Positions 1-9,100 of a stretch of 15,931 nt of DNA are shown here, piece after piece (the stretch's first letter is position 1; each line of letters starts with the position of its first letter). The notes below the pieces were generated by a model. That model was not told the origin of the DNA. It saw nothing but the letters and a program-made list of their open reading frames with translations, and ran no database searches. The translations under genes were made by a program, and so were the position numbers. Source of the DNA: Lachnospiraceae bacterium UBA7784 (GTDB lineage: Bacteria; Bacillota; Clostridia; Lachnospirales; Lachnospiraceae); contig DLDA01000046.1 in NCBI GenBank assembly GCA_002480925.1, positions 1-15,931 of the forward strand, given 5' to 3'.

Positions 1-71
1 ATTCTTATAAGGCAGGAAGAACACAAAATGCAGCACAGGCATTTGAAAAATTTCGGGAGAGTCACAGTTAA
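1..71 (+). CDS. C-terminal fragment of a probable type II antitoxin
   Basis: An open frame enters from the left edge and ends at TAA 69-71, giving about 22 residues ending in FEKFRESHS. The stop overlaps the ATG of the next frame (TAATG), an arrangement typical of translationally coupled antitoxin-toxin pairs. The downstream frame resembles a ParE/RelE toxin, so this is most likely the end of its antitoxin, which would bind the toxin and repress the operon. The DNA-binding N-terminus lies outside the window and the antitoxin family (RelB/DinJ, Phd or ribbon-helix-helix) cannot be decided. Assignment rests mainly on position. Confidence 0.5.
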   Translation, partial: SYKAGRTQNAAQAFEKFRESHS

Positions 72-426
72 TGGAAAAGTACACAGTTGATATTACCGAT
101 GATGCTCTTGCCGATATGGATGCTCTTTATGAGCATATAGCAAAAAACTTCAAGCACCTGAGAATGCGATAGGACAGTATAATCGTATTGCCGATGCGAT
201 TTTGACATTGGAGTCATTCCCGGATAGATTTGGCTTGTTTGAATGCGAACCGGAGCATTCCATTGGAATACATAAGATGATCATCGACAACTACATTGTT
301 TGTTATGTTATAGATCCGGGAGTGGTAACGGTAACGGATGTAACAAAACAGACAATAATTGTATCAAAACAAAGCCAAAATTATAGGACATGCAAATATA
401 TAACAGGAGGATTATATGAGATATAA
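71..426 (+). pseudogene. ParE/RelE-family toxin, frameshifted
   Basis: The frame from ATG 71 reads MEKYTVDITDDALADMDALY and continues to TAG 170-172. The other half of the protein lies in the next frame from about 148, beginning LQAPENAIGQYNRIADAI and continuing through ESFPDRFGLFE and IDNYIVCYVID. Together these give the usual ParE order: N-terminal helices, the LxAPxNA segment, the FPxR segment, then the strand pair before the C-terminus. The break sits in a run of six A at 142-147, and one extra A would restore a continuous frame. The C-terminus also departs from the family, since the usual aromatic-Arg-Arg-Asp ending after the last strand is absent and a tail up to 426 replaces it. The gene is probably dead, or the A run is a sequencing error. 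The internal ATG at 202 would give only a 74-residue fragment. Confidence 0.75.
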
Positions 427-1327
427 GAAGAAATTTGCTGCAGTATTGATGCTTTTTGCTGTTATTCTTTGCACTGATCAAGTGAGTATATCAGCAAGTG
501 CAAAGTCAGCTCCACAGTTGAGTATAAGTAATACCATTCGGATCACAAAGAAGGTTCAGAAGACTGTAAAACTTAAAGGAGCAGGAAATTCAAAAGTAGT
601 ATGGACAATAAGGGAAAACGATTATTGCAGGAAGTATAAAAAGCCATCTGTAAAGATTGTCAGGAAAAGCAATAAAGAAATTGTCATTAAGCCAGTACAT
701 AATGGAGTTGGAACCATATTATGCAAAGTCGGCAAAGAGACGGTGAGTGTGGATTATGATGTGTTTCTAAAAAAGGAGACACTGAATAAGACAAAGAACC
801 TCTCTAATGATGCCCTGTTTAAAAAATTCCTATCTGGTGAGATTCCGGTAATCTACAATGACACGAAGAACCTGGACTGGGTTTATTATCAGATACTAAA
901 GAAGAATGTGGATCCTGCTTCCATCTCTGTAAATAGTAAGATGGACCTTGATAATGATGGCGAGGATGAGTATATTATTGGAGATAATTGCTGGGAGCTT
1001 TATGGAGGAATGTACATAGACGCATATAAGGGAAGTCTCCGTGTGCTGGCATATGGTGACGGTATGGCCTCTGAACTGTCACATACTTCGTTTAAGAACA
1101 CTGTATGGGTAGTTCACAGTGACCTGACCCATTATGGAAGACAGTATTATATTCTAGAAAAATATAATGGTGATGAGAAGGTAGAGGATATGATCCGTAT
1201 AGGGGCAGAGTATTGGGATTCGAAAGATGATAGATATAATGAAAGCAGTCATTTCTACTACAATGATAAAAATATTTCGATGAAAGAATATGAGTCGTAT
1301 TTGCGTGATTTTCATCTGATTGATTAA
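416..1327 (+). CDS. Secreted protein of unknown function with Ig-like N-terminal region
   Basis: This 303-residue protein begins with a signal peptide (basic MRYKKK, hydrophobic core about residues 7-20, likely cleavage near ASA-KS around 30). There is no lipobox cysteine and no sorting signal, so it is probably released or held loosely at the surface. Residues about 33-120 look beta-rich, with alternating short hydrophobic strands (KTVKLKGAGNSKVVWTI), suggesting a BIG2-like bacterial Ig fold. Residues about 130-303 form a second domain with a Dx[D]xDG-type acidic loop (D177, D179, D181, E185; MDLDNDGEDEY), possibly calcium binding, and many aromatic residues. The start is set by GGAGG at about 406-410 and lies inside the last 11 bases of the upstream toxin frame. 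The gene is visibly more AT-rich than those to its right. I do not recognise a specific family. Confidence 0.85.
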   Translation: MRYKKKFAAVLMLFAVILCTDQVSISASAKSAPQLSISNTIRITKKVQKTVKLKGAGNSKVVWTIRENDYCRKYKKPSVKIVRKSNKEIVIKPVHNGVGTILCKVGKETVSVDYDVFLKKETLNKTKNLSNDALFKKFLSGEIPVIYNDTKNLDWVYYQILKKNVDPASISVNSKMDLDNDGEDEYIIGDNCWELYGGMYIDAYKGSLRVLAYGDGMASELSHTSFKNTVWVVHSDLTHYGRQYYILEKYNGDEKVEDMIRIGAEYWDSKDDRYNESSHFYYNDKNISMKEYESYLRDFHLID

Positions 1328-1424
1328 TGAATTGCAAAAAGATAAATGTGGTAGATTTATACCGATGTGAGGCTTATTGCGATGACGATAAAGGCAGGGC
1401 GTATGATCGAAAGGAGAAGAAAAT

Positions 1425-2588
1425 ATGCAGAAATTTGATTATTGCACCCCTACAAGACTGATCTTTGGCCAGGGAGTCGTGGAAAAGCTTCCGGAGGTTA
1501 TGGGTCGGTATGGGAAAAAGATTCTTATGACCTACGGCGGCGGAAGTATCAAGAAGATTGGACTTTATGATAAGGTGAAGGAACTTCTTAGGGATTTTGA
1601 AATCGTGGAGCTCTCAGGCATTCAGCCGAATCCCAAGTATGATCCGAGCGTCCTTGACGGAGTAAAGCTTTGCAAGGAACATGATGTGGATGTCATCCTG
1701 TCGGTCGGAGGAGGCAGCGTACTCGACTGCTCGAAGGCAATCGCAGCCGGAGCGAAGTATGACGGAGATCCGTGGGATTTAATTTCTTACAAGGTAAAGG
1801 CAGATGCAGCACTTCCGATTGTAGATATTATCACGCTTGCCGCTACGGGAAGTGAGTATGACTGCGGCGGAGTGATTTCCAGAACCGAGACAAACGATAA
1901 AATCGGCTATGTGGATCCGCTTCTTTATCCTGAAGTTTCCTTCCTTGATCCGACGTATACATTTACGGTATCCAAGAAACAGACAGCTGCAGGCTGCGCG
2001 GATGCGATGAATCACATTATGGAGCAGTATTTCTGCGAGGATTCCACACTTCTTAACGATGGATTTATGGAAGCGGCGCTTAAGAGCCTTATGGCCAATG
2101 CAAAGAAGTGTCTTGAGAATCCAGCCGACTATACGGCAAGGGCGGAAATGATGCTTGACTGCACCTATGGCTGCAACGGGATCTATTCGCTTGGAAACAG
2201 TGAGTCCGGCTGGCCCTGCCACGGTATGGAGCACGCGCTCTCGGCATATTATGACATCACACATGGGGAGGGACTAGCGATCATTACACCGAGGTGGATG
2301 AAGCATATCTTAAGCGAGAAGACTGTAGATCGCTTCGTAAAATACGGTGTAAATGTTTTTGGAATTGATTCAGATCAGGATAAGTTTGCCATTGCAGATC
2401 AGGCAATAGAGGCAACCTATAAGTTCTTTGAATCGATCGGTATTCCTATGCATCTTAAGGATGTTGGCATTGATGAGAGCCGCATCGATGAGATGGCTCA
2501 TCATGTAGCAGAAAATGAAGGACTTGAAAACGCATGGGCACCGCTTAGTGAGAAGGATATTGCGGATATTTTCAGAGCATCTTTATGA
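1425..2588 (+). CDS. Iron-containing alcohol (butanol) dehydrogenase, YqhD/BDH type
   Basis: This 387-residue cytoplasmic enzyme reversibly reduces short aldehydes such as butanal to alcohols, disposing of fermentation electrons. It has the standard length and order of the iron alcohol dehydrogenase family. An N-terminal nucleotide-binding part carries GGGS at 38-41, where a small residue in place of Asp favours NADP(H), and GGGSVLDCSKAIA. The C-terminal helical domain follows. The four metal ligands are D193, H197, H266 and H280 (in DAMNH and CHGMEH...THGEGL), matching YqhD D194/H198/H267/H281. TLAATGSE is the conserved segment near the active site. The start follows AAGGAGAAGAAAAT. No clear promoter was found in the 97 bases upstream. 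Substrate preference cannot be read from the sequence; bdh or yqhD would be reasonable names. Confidence 0.95.
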   Translation: MQKFDYCTPTRLIFGQGVVEKLPEVMGRYGKKILMTYGGGSIKKIGLYDKVKELLRDFEIVELSGIQPNPKYDPSVLDGVKLCKEHDVDVILSVGGGSVLDCSKAIAAGAKYDGDPWDLISYKVKADAALPIVDIITLAATGSEYDCGGVISRTETNDKIGYVDPLLYPEVSFLDPTYTFTVSKKQTAAGCADAMNHIMEQYFCEDSTLLNDGFMEAALKSLMANAKKCLENPADYTARAEMMLDCTYGCNGIYSLGNSESGWPCHGMEHALSAYYDITHGEGLAIITPRWMKHILSEKTVDRFVKYGVNVFGIDSDQDKFAIADQAIEATYKFFESIGIPMHLKDVGIDESRIDEMAHHVAENEGLENAWAPLSEKDIADIFRASL

Positions 2589-2698
2589 GAAAAAAGTGTG
2601 AGAGCATTATCTCCTGTGCCGATTATGCCATTGCAATGGTAGATGAGATCGAAAAAAGAGATCACATACAACAGAGGATTTCTGTTGTAAAAGTCTGA
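2585..2698 (+). CDS. Possible 37-residue ORF coupled to the dehydrogenase
   Basis: ATG at 2585 overlaps the dehydrogenase stop (ATGA), and the frame runs to TGA 2696-2698. The product starts MRKKCESIISCADYAIAMVD and has two cysteines and a charged C-terminal half. The stop-start overlap would allow translation by terminating ribosomes, but no Shine-Dalgarno sequence stands before it. A hairpin at 2667-2689 covers the end of the frame. I recognise no family, and it could be chance read-through of 3' untranslated sequence. Confidence 0.25.
   Translation: MRKKCESIISCADYAIAMVDEIEKRDHIQQRISVVKV
2667..2689 (+). other. RNA hairpin downstream of the dehydrogenase
   Basis: The arms TACAACAGA and TCTGTTGTA are perfectly complementary over 9 bases around a GGATT loop. 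No T run follows, so it is not a standard terminator. It may protect the 3' end of the transcript or be incidental. Confidence 0.4.
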
Positions 2699-2734
2699 TC
2701 GGATGGGTGAGTATACATTTCAGGACAGATTTGT

Positions 2735-2766
2735 GGGCTTCTGGCTGTAGCCAGAAGTCTTTTTTA
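2735..2766 (+). terminator. Rho-independent terminator of the dehydrogenase unit
   Basis: GGCTTCTGG pairs with CCAGAAGTC around a short CTGTAG loop, followed directly by a run of T. It lies about 150 bases past the dehydrogenase stop and separates that unit from the chemoreceptor promoter. Confidence 0.85.
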
Positions 2767-2878
2767 TGGTATTAGGAAAATAAAATATTGTATTCAAATG
2801 GATATTTATTTCGCAGTTTTTGCAGCCTCTGACGGGATGGACTTTGAATATAGCTGAAATTAACTCTTTCTAAAGCTG

Positions 2879-2907
2879 TTGAATTTTTACAGGAGCAAGA
2901 CTATATT
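2879..2907 (+). promoter_or_regulatory. Putative sigma-A promoter of the chemoreceptor cluster
   Basis: A TTGAAT -35 (4 of 6 consensus) and a TATATT -10 (5 of 6) are separated by exactly 17 bases. Transcription would start near 2914, leaving a leader of about 44 bases that ends in AAAGAAAGG before the ATG. I saw no sigma-28 (motility) consensus here. The stretch 2767-2878 between terminator and promoter is AT-rich and holds nothing else I can identify. Confidence 0.55.
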
Positions 2908-2957
2908 AAAAAAGTTAAGCATAAGAATTAATAATAAAGGAAAAGAAAGGAAAATAT

Positions 2958-4745
2958 ATGGCACAGCATTCAGATGAGAGAAGCACCCATACCAGATGGA
3001 ACCGCTCCATACTTTTTAAGGTCTTTGTTATGAACCTGCTATTTGTCATAGTCTTTGTGGCTGTTATGGCTCTTATGATGACAAGTTTCAGAAGAAGCGA
3101 GAAGATCTCGAACGAGACAGTCAGATTCTCGAATCAGGTGAGCAGCAGCAAGGAAAAGATGAAGACCATGGTCTACTACATGTATTCCCAGCCCCTGTCC
3201 TATGTCATAACGACAGGAGATACCAACAAGCGTACCTATCAGGGCAATATCACCTACTGTGAAAAGGTGATAAAGAGAACCCTTGAGAGTCTGAACAAGC
3301 AGGTCAAAAGTCCGGAGTATTCTTCCATGGACTTAAAAGATGTGGCTTCAAGCCTTAACAGGACGAGCAGTGATATAGAGACTTACTGTAAAAGCGTCGA
3401 CAATGTAATGAAGCTATTAAATGACGGAAATAATGATGACGCGCAGATCCAGATGAACGGGGTCGTGCTTCAGAGTCTTATGGATCTGTCCACCGATTTC
3501 ATGAAGCTGTCATCTGAGGTGGACAGGGTAAATGCTTCGTCTATGGACGAGATGCAGAGGATCCAGCAGGAATGCGTTCTTGTTTCTGTGATCAGTGTGA
3601 TCGTATTTATTATCTTTACGGTGATCAACTTCGTAATGATGTATCAGATGATAGTAAAAAAGATCATAGCACTTTCAAACGGCATCAATAAGATCATCGA
3701 AAATATCAAGGCAGGACGCGGCGATCTGACTCAGCGTATCAGCGTAGATACCGACTCCGAGATCAGATATATAAGAGATGGCTTCAATGATTTCATTGAG
3801 ACCCTGCAGAATATCCTTCGAGATGTAAAGAATGGTACAGTCGTCCTGACTGACTCTACAAGAAGCATGACGGAAAGGATAGCGATGGCAAATGATAATG
3901 TCACGAATACTTCTGCCGCTCTTGAGGAGTTGTCTGCGAGCATGCAGAATGTCTCCGAGACAGCATCTGACATCAACGAAAAGCTGGATGATGTAAACGA
4001 AGCAACGGAGAATATCGAAAGCAGTATCAGAAACGGCGCCGGAAAGGCCGAGGAGATTAAGAAGGAGGCCGATGCCGTAAAGGTCACTGCTATGCAGAAA
4101 AAGAAAAACACCAGTCATCAGATGGAAGAGCTTTCACAGGTCCTTGAGAGCTCGGTCGAGGATTCGAAGAAGGTCCAGCAGATAAACAATCTTACTAACG
4201 ATATTTTAGAGATCGCTTCAGAGACCAATCTGCTGGCACTTAATGCTTCGATAGAGGCTGCCAGAGCAGGAGAGGCCGGAAAGGGCTTTGCAGTGGTCGC
4301 TCAGGAAATCAGCACTCTTGCCGAAAACTCCAGACAGACAGCTGCAAATATCCAGGATATCAGCAGCGATGTGACAAAGGCTGTAACAGCACTGTCTGAT
4401 AATGCCATGCAGGTGCTCGACTACATCAACACAGTTGTCCTGTCTGATTATGACGCCTTTGTGGATACCAGCTCCAAATATGAGGCCTCCGCTGATGTGA
4501 TAAACGGAATGCTGTCAGAGTTTGACGGATCAGCCTCACGGCTTGCTTCTATAATGCGGGATATGAACAGCTCCGTTACCGGAATCACGGATTCAGTCCG
4601 TGAGGCGTCGGAGGCTATCAATATGTCGGCTGAAAACGCCCAGAACATCGTGAATGAGATTTCCGGTATCAATGATGACATGGATAAGAATAACAATGTC
4701 ACACTACAGCTTAATTCCAGCACCGAGAAATTTACTACTCTGTAA
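2958..4745 (+). CDS. Methyl-accepting chemotaxis protein (transmembrane chemoreceptor)
   Basis: This 595-residue receptor has the classical layout. A short basic N-terminus precedes membrane helix 1 (about 18-42). An extracellular sensing domain of about 160 residues follows, apparently all-helical and four-helix-bundle-like. Membrane helix 2 spans about 207-232, the HAMP linker about 233-285, and a long cytoplasmic coiled coil runs to the end. The signalling tip is intact at about 418-450 ([20 protein letters not shown], then [11 protein letters not shown]) and is where CheA and CheW dock. No C-terminal NWETF-type CheR tether is present; the protein ends STEKFTTL. The stop is 19 bases before the solute-binding protein start, so the two are almost certainly co-transcribed. 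That suggests the receptor reads the ligand-loaded binding protein, in the manner of Tar with maltose-binding protein. The ligand itself is not deducible. Confidence 0.95.
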   Translation: MAQHSDERSTHTRWNRSILFKVFVMNLLFVIVFVAVMALMMTSFRRSEKISNETVRFSNQVSSSKEKMKTMVYYMYSQPLSYVITTGDTNKRTYQGNITYCEKVIKRTLESLNKQVKSPEYSSMDLKDVASSLNRTSSDIETYCKSVDNVMKLLNDGNNDDAQIQMNGVVLQSLMDLSTDFMKLSSEVDRVNASSMDEMQRIQQECVLVSVISVIVFIIFTVINFVMMYQMIVKKIIALSNGINKIIENIKAGRGDLTQRISVDTDSEIRYIRDGFNDFIETLQNILRDVKNGTVVLTDSTRSMTERIAMANDNVTNTSAALEELSASMQNVSETASDINEKLDDVNEATENIESSIRNGAGKAEEIKKEADAVKVTAMQKKKNTSHQMEELSQVLESSVEDSKKVQQINNLTNDILEIASETNLLALNASIEAARAGEAGKGFAVVAQEISTLAENSRQTAANIQDISSDVTKAVTALSDNAMQVLDYINTVVLSDYDAFVDTSSKYEASADVINGMLSEFDGSASRLASIMRDMNSSVTGITDSVREASEAINMSAENAQNIVNEISGINDDMDKNNNVTLQLNSSTEKFTTL

Positions 4746-4764
4746 CAGAAAGGCAGGAAACCAG

Positions 4765-6045
4765 ATGAATAAAAGATTGCAAGCTCTGGCTCTTTCTGCT
4801 GCAATGGTCATCTCCATGACGGCCTGCGGCAGCAAGGGTGGCTCTGTAAGTAAAGCAAATAAGAATGTAACGATTACAATATTTAACTCAAAGACCGAAA
4901 TAGCCGACCAGATGAAGGAGCTGGCCTCGGAGTATGAGAAGGCTAGCGGAGTAAGGGTAAAGGTCGACAGTCCTGATGAAACAGTATCCCTCCATCTGGC
5001 GACAAGATATGTAGCAAATGATCCATATACGATCTCCATGGTAGATGCCAAGGATATCTATACTCTTGCTGCAGATCATGCAGCAGACCTTTCAAAGGAG
5101 AAGTGGGTAGATGACACAAAGCAGACGATCAGTGTAAAGGGAAAGGTATATGGATTTCCTTTCTGCATGGAAGGCCGGGGAATCATCTATAATGCAAGTG
5201 CGATCAAGAAGGTGACCGGAAAGGACTTTGATCCGTCATCCGTTCAGACGCTCGATGAATTCAAATCGCTTCTTGAGGAGCTTAAGAAAAAGGGGATGAA
5301 ATCTCCTGTCGGTATTCAGGCTGAGGACTGGTCGCTTGGAGCACATTTTTTCCCTCAGATCTACGAGGAACAGGAGGATACGGATTCCTTTATAGAGAAG
5401 CTGCACAAGGGCACAGCTGATATCGCTTCCGATAAGAAGTTTGACAGTATAATGGATACCTTTGATGTACTGATGAAGTATAATTACGCATCGGCGGATC
5501 CACTGAAAGCAGACAGGGAAACCACAGAAAGGATGCTTGCAGAGGGAGATATAGCCTTCATGTTCGGAGGTACCTGGGACTGGTCATTGCTCGAAAAGTA
5601 TAACCCTTCTGATGAGATGGGACTCATGCCTATCCCTCAGAATACAGATGACGGTACTAATACAAAGCTTGTCGCTGGTTCTACAAAATATCTCTTCATC
5701 GATAATTCGGATTCCATCTCCGACAAGGAAAGGCAGGCTGCAAAGGATTTCCTGAACTGGCTTGTCTATGATAAGGCGGGACAGCAATTCATCACAAAGA
5801 CCTGCGGTCTGGTATCGCCGTTTACAAATAACAGCGTGGATGCAGCTGATCCTCTTGGTAAATCATTAAAGCAGTACCTAAAGGATGATAAGCTGATAGG
5901 CTGGTACAATTTCCTGCCGGATGACCAGCAGGCTACTGTAGGTGCTATGACCCAGCAGTATCTGGGCAAAAAGATAGACCGCGCCCAGTTCGCCGGTCAG
6001 ATAGAAAGCTACTGGAAGAACGCCAGACTTTCTACGATCAGGTGA
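4765..6045 (+). CDS. Extracellular sugar-type solute-binding lipoprotein (family 1), no adjacent permease
   Basis: The product is 426 residues from ATG 4765, chosen because AAAGGCAGGAAA lies just upstream and a proper lipoprotein signal follows. The signal MNKRLQALALSAAMVISMTA ends at lipobox cysteine C21, so the protein should be anchored to the outer face of the membrane. The mature part looks like a carbohydrate-binding family 1 protein (VTITIFNSKTE start, GKVYGFPF, GRGIIYN, then GDIAFMFGGTWDW, where aromatic residues would stack on sugar rings). A typical importer would have two permease genes next to it, but here a chemoreceptor lies upstream and a secreted beta-glucanase downstream. It may therefore serve in sensing, or share a permease encoded elsewhere. 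A beta-glucan oligosaccharide ligand is inferred only from the GH16 neighbour. Confidence 0.92.
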   Translation: MNKRLQALALSAAMVISMTACGSKGGSVSKANKNVTITIFNSKTEIADQMKELASEYEKASGVRVKVDSPDETVSLHLATRYVANDPYTISMVDAKDIYTLAADHAADLSKEKWVDDTKQTISVKGKVYGFPFCMEGRGIIYNASAIKKVTGKDFDPSSVQTLDEFKSLLEELKKKGMKSPVGIQAEDWSLGAHFFPQIYEEQEDTDSFIEKLHKGTADIASDKKFDSIMDTFDVLMKYNYASADPLKADRETTERMLAEGDIAFMFGGTWDWSLLEKYNPSDEMGLMPIPQNTDDGTNTKLVAGSTKYLFIDNSDSISDKERQAAKDFLNWLVYDKAGQQFITKTCGLVSPFTNNSVDAADPLGKSLKQYLKDDKLIGWYNFLPDDQQATVGAMTQQYLGKKIDRAQFAGQIESYWKNARLSTIR

Positions 6046-6080
6046 TAGAACAAGTCATAAATATGTAATTTATTCGCTCC

Positions 6081-6100
6081 TTGTGATATATAAATCACGA
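6081..6100. promoter_or_regulatory. Operator-like dyad upstream of the glucanase gene
   Basis: GTGAT (6083-6087) and ATCAC (6094-6098) form an inverted repeat around ATATAA. The outer T/A pair at 6081 and 6100 also matches, giving a 20-base dyad with one mismatch. It sits about 75 bases before the GH16 start in the 129-base gap after the solute-binding gene. It could bind a dimeric sugar-responsive regulator. The remainder of the gap shows no convincing terminator or promoter. Confidence 0.35.
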
Positions 6101-6162
6101 TCATTTTAGTAACATGACCATAATAGAGGAATGTAACTGATGGTTTTTTTGATTTTTTGAGC

Positions 6163-6169
6163 AAGGAGG
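6163..6169 (+). promoter_or_regulatory. Ribosome binding site fixing the GH16 start
   Basis: AAGGAGG lies 5 bases before ATG 6175. An in-frame TTG at 6157 would place this sequence inside the coding region, so ATG 6175 is the real start. Confidence 0.85.
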
Positions 6170-6174
6170 AAAAA

Positions 6175-9100
6175 ATGTATCGGGGAAATCGAAGGAGTGT
6201 AATCGCATGCACTGCTATGGCTACCATGCTCTTGACCGGATTACCACAGGCAAGCCTTGTGGCAAAGGCCGATGACGGCTATAAGCTGGTCTGGCAGGAT
6301 GACTTTGACGGGGAGGGCCTGAGCACAAAAGACTGGAATGTGGAGGAGCATGATCCGGGCTGGGTCAATGCAGAATTACAGCGCTATACCAGTCTTGATC
6401 AGGGGAATATCAAGGTAGAGGATGGCAATCTGGTCATCAGACCCCAGATGACGTCTGGTGCTGGCGAGGGAGATCCTGCAGAGAAGGAAACAGAGATCTC
6501 CATGGATATCAAGGCTGATGGTAAGACCAGTGATACCATAGCTCTTCAGGTGAATTTCGGAAAGATCGATGACAACGACCATCCGACGGAAGCCACTGCA
6601 GCAGCAACTGTAGCGATCGATCAGATCTCCCTGAAGGAGGTGGATAAGGATGGTAATGAATCTGATGAATTACTGAAGAATTCATCGCTTGATAGTGAGG
6701 AGGGCTGGATCTTTGGCGCGACTTCGCCTGGCCAGGGCAGTATCCGTTATGAAAATGGCCAGGCGATCCTTTCAATAGTAAATTCCGGTGAAGCCAACTG
6801 GAATATCCAGCTGCAGCAGGGCGGTCTGCGTCTGGAGCATGGTCACAGCTATAAGCTCAGGATGACTGCATCAAGTAATCTGGACCGCCTGATAGAGCTA
6901 AGTCTGCTTGACCCCGATAATGGCTATACCTGGTATGGCGGAGGTAAGGCAATGATCTCCGGGAACGGGGCTTATGGAGGCGGAGAGCGTCAGATCACAT
7001 CCGGCCGGATCAATACTCAGGGAAAGCATGATTTCAGATACGGGCGTTTTGAAGCCAGAGCAAAGGTTCCTGAGGGAATGGGGTATTTACCGGCATTCTG
7101 GCTTATGGCATCAGATGAGGGACTATACGGACAGTGGCCTAAGTGCGGTGAGATCGATATCATGGAGGTCATGGGGCAGGATACAAGGAAGTCCTACCAT
7201 ACCATCCACTACGGATATGACTCCGGCAATGGCCATAAGCAGAATCAGGGAAGCAATACGCTTACTCAGGGAAGCTATGCAGACGACTATCATGTATATA
7301 GAGTCGACTGGGATCCGGGCCTTATCACCTGGTATGTGGATGACAAGGAGGTCTACTCCACTAGAGACTGGTATACGGGTCAGGATGATGATAATCAGCT
7401 GACTTATCCGGCGCCTTTCGATCAGAACTTCTATATTATACTGAATCTGGCCGTGGGCGGAAGCTGGGTTGGTTATCCGGATGAAAAAACCTATGCAGGC
7501 ATGAATGACCAGGCCTTTAAGGTCGACTATGTAAAGGTATATCAGAAGTCTGCAGAGACCTATGCAAGAGAAGAAAAGGAAGCAAGGAGGCCTGAGGCAG
7601 CGCCTGTAGTCTACCGCCAGGCAGATGAAAGCGGAAACTATGTGAGAAACGGGGATTTCTCTGAGGATATAGGTAAAGATGGGGACGAAAATGCATCCAG
7701 AGATAACTGGAAGCTTCATCTGGAAAGCGATGCAAAAGGTACGACGTATGAACAAAAGGATAAGCAGATCTATCTGAAGCCGGATACGATCGGCTCTCAG
7801 AACCACAGCGTCCAGCTGAAGCAGGAAAATATCCCTATGCATAAGGGCTGGGAATACGAGCTTTCATTTGATGCATCAGCTGATGAGGCACGCGATATCG
7901 TAGTTGATGTGGAAGGACCTGACAGAGGCTGGCAGCGTTATATGCAGGATACGATTGTTTCTGTCGGGAAAGAGATTCGCAGCTATACCCTTGATTTTAC
8001 CATGAATGAGAAGAGCGATCCTAACGGAAGCCTTGAGTTCAATCTGGGAAAACAGGGAACAAAGGCAGGAGTCAGGCTCTCAAATGTAAGACTCATACAT
8101 AAGTCAGGTGATGAGATTCCTGAAAACAATGACAAGGTGATCCGCCCTGATGGCAACTATATATATAACGGCTCCTTTGATATGGGAAAGGAACGTCTTG
8201 GCTATTGGGAATATGACAAGGACGATGCCGGATATATCCATGTGACAAATGAGAACAATGTCAGGGAATTGAAGGTAGAGGTGCCAGAGGGAAAGACGAT
8301 CCATATAGGGCAGAGTAAGCTGGCTTTTGTCGGAGCAGGAAGCTATGAGCTTTCGTTTGATGGCTATTGTGATGCTTTAACAGATGGTGCAGGCCTTACC
8401 ATAAAGGTGGGCGAGCAGCAATTCACACCGGATCTTACTGATAAACGTAAGTCCTGCAGCAGTAAGCTTCATTTTGACAGGGGACTGGACCGTGATCATG
8501 CAGATATCGATCTGATATTTTCAAAGCCAGGGACCTACTATCTGGATAATATCCGCTTGTGTGAGGCTGCACTTATAAAGAATGGATCCTTTGATGCCGG
8601 GATGGCAGGATTTGCGCCTTACATCTATGATACAGTAAAGGCAAAGTATGTCATTGACAGCATGAATGGCAATGATAATGCGTTTGCGATCACGATCGAT
8701 GATACAATGGCAGATGATGCCGGGAATTCATGGTATATCCAGCTGAATCAGGATGGAGTGCCGCTTAAGCAGGGCAGCAAATACCGCCTGTCGTTAAAAG
8801 CCAGGTCTACTATCGGGCGTAAGATTTCTGTTGCCATGCAGCAGTATGAAGGCAACTGGACCAATTACAGCAAGACCGGTGCTATCGATGTCGGAAAGGA
8901 ATGGAAGGATTATACCTTTGACTTTACTATGGATGATCCGACAGACCCTGCCGCACGGTTTAACATAACTATGGGATCTGTCGATGGCGTCCGAATCAGG
9001 AAGCAGCATGACATTTATATCGATGATATCTCTCTTGTTGAACTGGATGAGGAACAGACAAAGCCTGTTCCGGGTCCTTCGGCTGGTGGAAGCGCAGGCC

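Noticed and set aside
1779..2264. 161-residue minus-strand open frame inside the dehydrogenase gene
   Set aside because: It is antisense to a complete, well-conserved enzyme, has no ribosome site and no recognisable domain.
4654..4764. Upstream extension of the solute-binding protein to an ATG at 4654
   Set aside because: It would overlap the chemoreceptor end and bury the lipoprotein signal peptide; ATG 4765 has a ribosome site and a perfect signal start.
6081..6100. CRP binding site
   Set aside because: TGTGA and TCACG are 8 bases apart rather than 6, and CRP is not expected in this type of organism.
6114..6150. Terminator before the GH16 gene (ACCAT...ATGGT followed by T run)
   Set aside because: The stem is only 5 bases with an 18-base loop, too weak to call, so co-transcription with the upstream genes stays possible.
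7123..7842. 239-residue minus-strand open frame inside the glucanase gene
   Set aside because: It lies opposite the GH16 catalytic motif; its hydrophobic composition is the usual mirror of acidic, Gly/Asp-rich coding DNA.
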